6,843 nucleotides of DNA from an uncultured Actinomycetes bacterium (GTDB lineage Bacteria > Actinomycetota > Acidimicrobiia > Acidimicrobiales > Microtrichaceae), in assembly GCA_903953195.1 (NCBI GenBank), contig CAJBIS010000110.1:1-6843 (forward strand), read 5' to 3'. A model generated the notes under the pieces. The model had not been told where the DNA came from. It worked only from the letters and a program-made list of their open reading frames with translations, and did no database searches. Positions 4,957 to 6,843 of this stretch are shown piece after piece. The position numbers and the translations under genes are program-made. How positions within the stretch are numbered: position 1 is the stretch's first letter; each line of letters starts with the position of its first letter.

Positions 4957-6455
4957 AGAAGCAGATCGCCTTCCTCGGTGCCGCGATCCTGATCTGTTAC
5001 ACGGCGCTGTTCGTGAAGTTCAACCAGGTCCAGGTGTTCGAGGCCGACAGTCTCAACAACCGCACCGACAACACGCGGTCGCTGCAACGTGACTTCAACG
5101 AGCCCCGCGGCTCGATCATCACCGCCGACGGCGTGGTGGCCGCGTACTCCGAGGAGCGTCGGGCGGCGCTTCGCTACCAGCGCATCTACCCGGAGGCGCA
5201 GCTGCTCGCCGGCGTCACCGGCTACTTCTCGTTCTCGCTCGGTTCCAACGGTGTGGAACGCAGCTACAACGACGAGCTCGCCGGTCGCACCACGGCGTTG
5301 AAGTTGCGTCAGCTCACCGGCCTGTTCTCGGACGCGTCCAACGCAGGCGACGTCGTGCTGTCGGTGCGTCGTGACGTGCAGGCCACGGCACGAGACGCCC
5401 TCGGCGATCGGGAGGGTGCCGTCGTCGCGCTCGACCCGCGGACGGGGGCGATCATCGCCCTCTGGTCGTCGCCGTCCTTCGACCCGAACGCGCTGTCGAG
5501 CAACGACACCGAGGCCGCAGCCAACTACAAGAAGTTCATCGACGCCGTACCGCAGAAGCCACTGTTGAACCGGGCCTACCAGGACAACTTCTTCCCCGGC
5601 TCCACGTTCAAGGTCGTCACCGGTTCCGCCGGCCTCATCAGCGGCACGGTGACGCCGGCGGTGCCGGACTATCCGGTGGTCACCTCGTACACGCCGCCGC
5701 TGACCCGGCAGGCCATCTCCAACTTCGACGGCACGCCGTGTGGCGGAACGCTGTTCGTGATCCTGGCGAGGTCGTGCAACAGCTCGTTCGCGCAGATGGC
5801 GTCCGAGCAGCTCGGGCCGGACCCCATGATCAGCACCGCCGAGGCCTACGGCTTCAACGACCGCCCGCCGATCGACCTGCCCGACCCGGCGCGCTCGCTG
5901 TATCCGACCGACTTCGGCAAGGTCGTGGAGCGGCCGCCGGGCCGGGCGCCCGTCTACGAGGACACACCGCGGCTCGCTCAGACGGCAATCGGTCAGAACG
6001 ACGTGCGCGCCACGCCGCTGCAGATGGCGCTCGTGGCCGCCGGTGTGGCCAACCGCGGGAGCATCATGGTCCCGCACGTCATGTCCGAGATCCGCTCACG
6101 TGACGGCGACGTCGTCGACGAGTACGACCCGGATGAGTGGCGGCGTGCGACGTCGCCCGAGATCGCCGAGACGATGCGCCAGGCGATGCTCGGCGTGGTC
6201 AGCGACGGTTCCGCACGCAACATGGCGATCCCCGGTCTCGACGTCGGCGCGAAGACGGGCACGGCACAGCTCGGGACGACCCCGCCGCGTTCACACGGGT
6301 GGATGATCGCGTTCGCCGGACCGCCGGGACGGCCACCGGAGATCGCGGTCGCGGTCCTCGTCGAGAACCTGACCGGGGCCAGCTCCGACACCGGTGGAGC
6401 GAACGCCGGTCCGGTCGCGAAGGCGGTCATCCAGACGGCGCTCGGCGCGGGCTGA
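4953..6455 (+). CDS. pbpA: PbpA: class B penicillin-binding protein, D,D-transpeptidase
   Basis: The protein has 500 residues, close to mycobacterial PbpA (491). One N-terminal membrane anchor (about 5-22) is followed by the non-catalytic dimerisation/pedestal region (about 25-145) with the NEPRGSIITADG strand. The transpeptidase domain is at about 155-497. Penicillin-binding motifs in order are S217-T-F-K220 with the acylated serine, S274-C-N276 (SxN), and K434-T-G436. ATPLQMALVAA (353-363) and GWMIAFAG (449-456) are also typical. It crosslinks stem peptides outside the membrane and is the partner of RodA. In mycobacteria PbpA is reported as a PknB-linked division protein. The GTG start overlaps the rodA stop by four bases and no strong ribosome site is visible, so translational coupling is likely. 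Confidence 0.95.
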   Translation: MKKQIAFLGAAILICYTALFVKFNQVQVFEADSLNNRTDNTRSLQRDFNEPRGSIITADGVVAAYSEERRAALRYQRIYPEAQLLAGVTGYFSFSLGSNGVERSYNDELAGRTTALKLRQLTGLFSDASNAGDVVLSVRRDVQATARDALGDREGAVVALDPRTGAIIALWSSPSFDPNALSSNDTEAAANYKKFIDAVPQKPLLNRAYQDNFFPGSTFKVVTGSAGLISGTVTPAVPDYPVVTSYTPPLTRQAISNFDGTPCGGTLFVILARSCNSSFAQMASEQLGPDPMISTAEAYGFNDRPPIDLPDPARSLYPTDFGKVVERPPGRAPVYEDTPRLAQTAIGQNDVRATPLQMALVAAGVANRGSIMVPHVMSEIRSRDGDVVDEYDPDEWRRATSPEIAETMRQAMLGVVSDGSARNMAIPGLDVGAKTGTAQLGTTPPRSHGWMIAFAGPPGRPPEIAVAVLVENLTGASSDTGGANAGPVAKAVIQTALGAG

Positions 6456-6468
6456 ACGGGAGCGGAGT

Positions 6469-6499
6469 CCGGCGCGCGATGACACGTGTTCAGCGCCGG
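6469..6499 (+). other. Hairpin in the pbpA-kinase gap with an inner palindrome
   Basis: CCGGCGC (6469-6475) pairs perfectly with GCGCCGG (6493-6499) around a 17-base loop. Inside the loop lies the 8-bp palindrome ACACGTGT (6482-6489). The hairpin begins 13 bases after the pbpA stop. No T-run follows, so it may be a weak terminator or attenuator, an mRNA end stabiliser, or an operator next to the kinase promoter. Confidence 0.4.
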
Positions 6500-6506
6500 T
6501 GGCCTC

Positions 6507-6512
6507 TACGCT
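6507..6512 (+). promoter_or_regulatory. Possible -10 element for the kinase gene
   Basis: TACGCT matches TANNNT and ends nine bases before the ATG at 6522, so a transcript would have a leader of only a few bases or none. A GAGGG at 6513-6517, four bases before the ATG, could serve as a ribosome site on read-through mRNA from pbpA. No clear -35 is seen. Confidence 0.35.
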
Positions 6513-6521
6513 GAGGGCGGT

Positions 6522-6843
6522 ATGGCTGACGACGACCTGAGAGTGCTCGGCGACCGGTACGAGATCCACCGGCACATCGCGAGAGGCGGCATGGCGCAGG
6601 TCTACCTGGCCCGTGACCGTTCGCTCGATCGGCCCGTCGCCGTCAAGGAACTCGTGCCCGAGTTCGCCGCCGATCCGTCGTTCGTCGAGCGCTTCCGACG
6701 CGAGGCACAGTCGGCCGCCAAGCTGACGCACCCGAACATCGTCGCGGTCTACGACTGGGGCACCCAGGACGGGACCTACTTCATCGTGATGGAGTACGTC
6801 GACGGTCCGTCGTTGTCGCAGGTCATCCGTGCCGACGGCGCCC
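6522..6843 (+). CDS. pknB: Ser/Thr protein kinase, PknB/PknA type (partial, N-terminal lobe)
   Basis: The first 107 residues of a Hanks-type kinase are visible before the right edge. They start with YEIHRHIARGGMAQVYLARD (13-32), the nucleotide-binding loop. K42 in VAVKEL is the catalytic lysine. The RFRREAQSAAKLTHPNIV stretch follows, with E61 as its helix-C partner, and then the hinge IVMEYVDG (88-95). In PknB of M. tuberculosis the corresponding residues are K40 and E59. The kinase would phosphorylate FhaA, FhaB, PbpA and other envelope proteins, and is opposed by PstP. In mycobacteria pknA directly follows pbpA and pknB comes next, so by position this could be PknA. PASTA domains would settle it but lie outside the window. 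The first glycine of the GxGxxG loop is alanine here. Confidence 0.93.
   Translation, partial: MADDDLRVLGDRYEIHRHIARGGMAQVYLARDRSLDRPVAVKELVPEFAADPSFVERFRREAQSAAKLTHPNIVAVYDWGTQDGTYFIVMEYVDGPSLSQVIRADGA

Noticed and set aside
4878..6077. Minus-strand open frame (399 codons) opposite pbpA
   Set aside because: It overlaps a full class B PBP with all motifs. The translation is Arg/Gly/Val-rich and low in sense, typical of a shadow frame.

Overview
This is a very GC-rich window with strong G/C preference at third codon positions and frequent GTG starts. It carries the classic actinobacterial cell-envelope and cell-division signalling cluster in the order fhaA-fhaB-pstP-rodA-pbpA-Ser/Thr kinase. 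The gene order and protein motifs point firmly to an actinomycete. The compact FhaA and the 16-residue threonine run in PstP suggest a deep-branching lineage such as Acidimicrobiia (Ilumatobacter-like), but that placement is inference only.

Left part (1-882, minus strand). The first 264 bases hold the N-terminal part of an unrecognised protein, possibly a beta-propeller, that runs off the left edge. Next come a hairpin, a complete tRNA-Leu(CAG) at 416-499, a second hairpin at 505-528, and a small gene at 541-882. That gene encodes an IsdG/HmoA-type haem-degrading (ABM fold) monooxygenase with all three expected catalytic residues and a glycine/aspartate-rich insert. A 130-bp divergent intergenic region follows.

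Right part (1013-6843, plus strand). Five genes are packed with 4-base overlaps or gaps of about 10 bases: fhaA, fhaB, pstP, rodA and pbpA. A 66-base gap with a hairpin and a promoter-like element precedes a Ser/Thr protein kinase cut by the right edge. The likely circuit, from the known families, is as follows. The kinase phosphorylates cell-wall and division proteins, and the FHA proteins FhaA and FhaB read the phosphothreonines. PstP removes them. RodA (SEDS glycosyltransferase) and PbpA (class B transpeptidase) form a peptidoglycan polymerase/crosslinker pair under this control.

The core system is well known. The parts that deserve a second look are local: the haem-oxygenase-like gene between tRNA-Leu and fhaA, the poly-threonine microsatellite in pstP, possible leaderless starts of fhaA and the kinase, and several non-coding hairpins. 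I found no mobile element, CRISPR array or clearly novel system.
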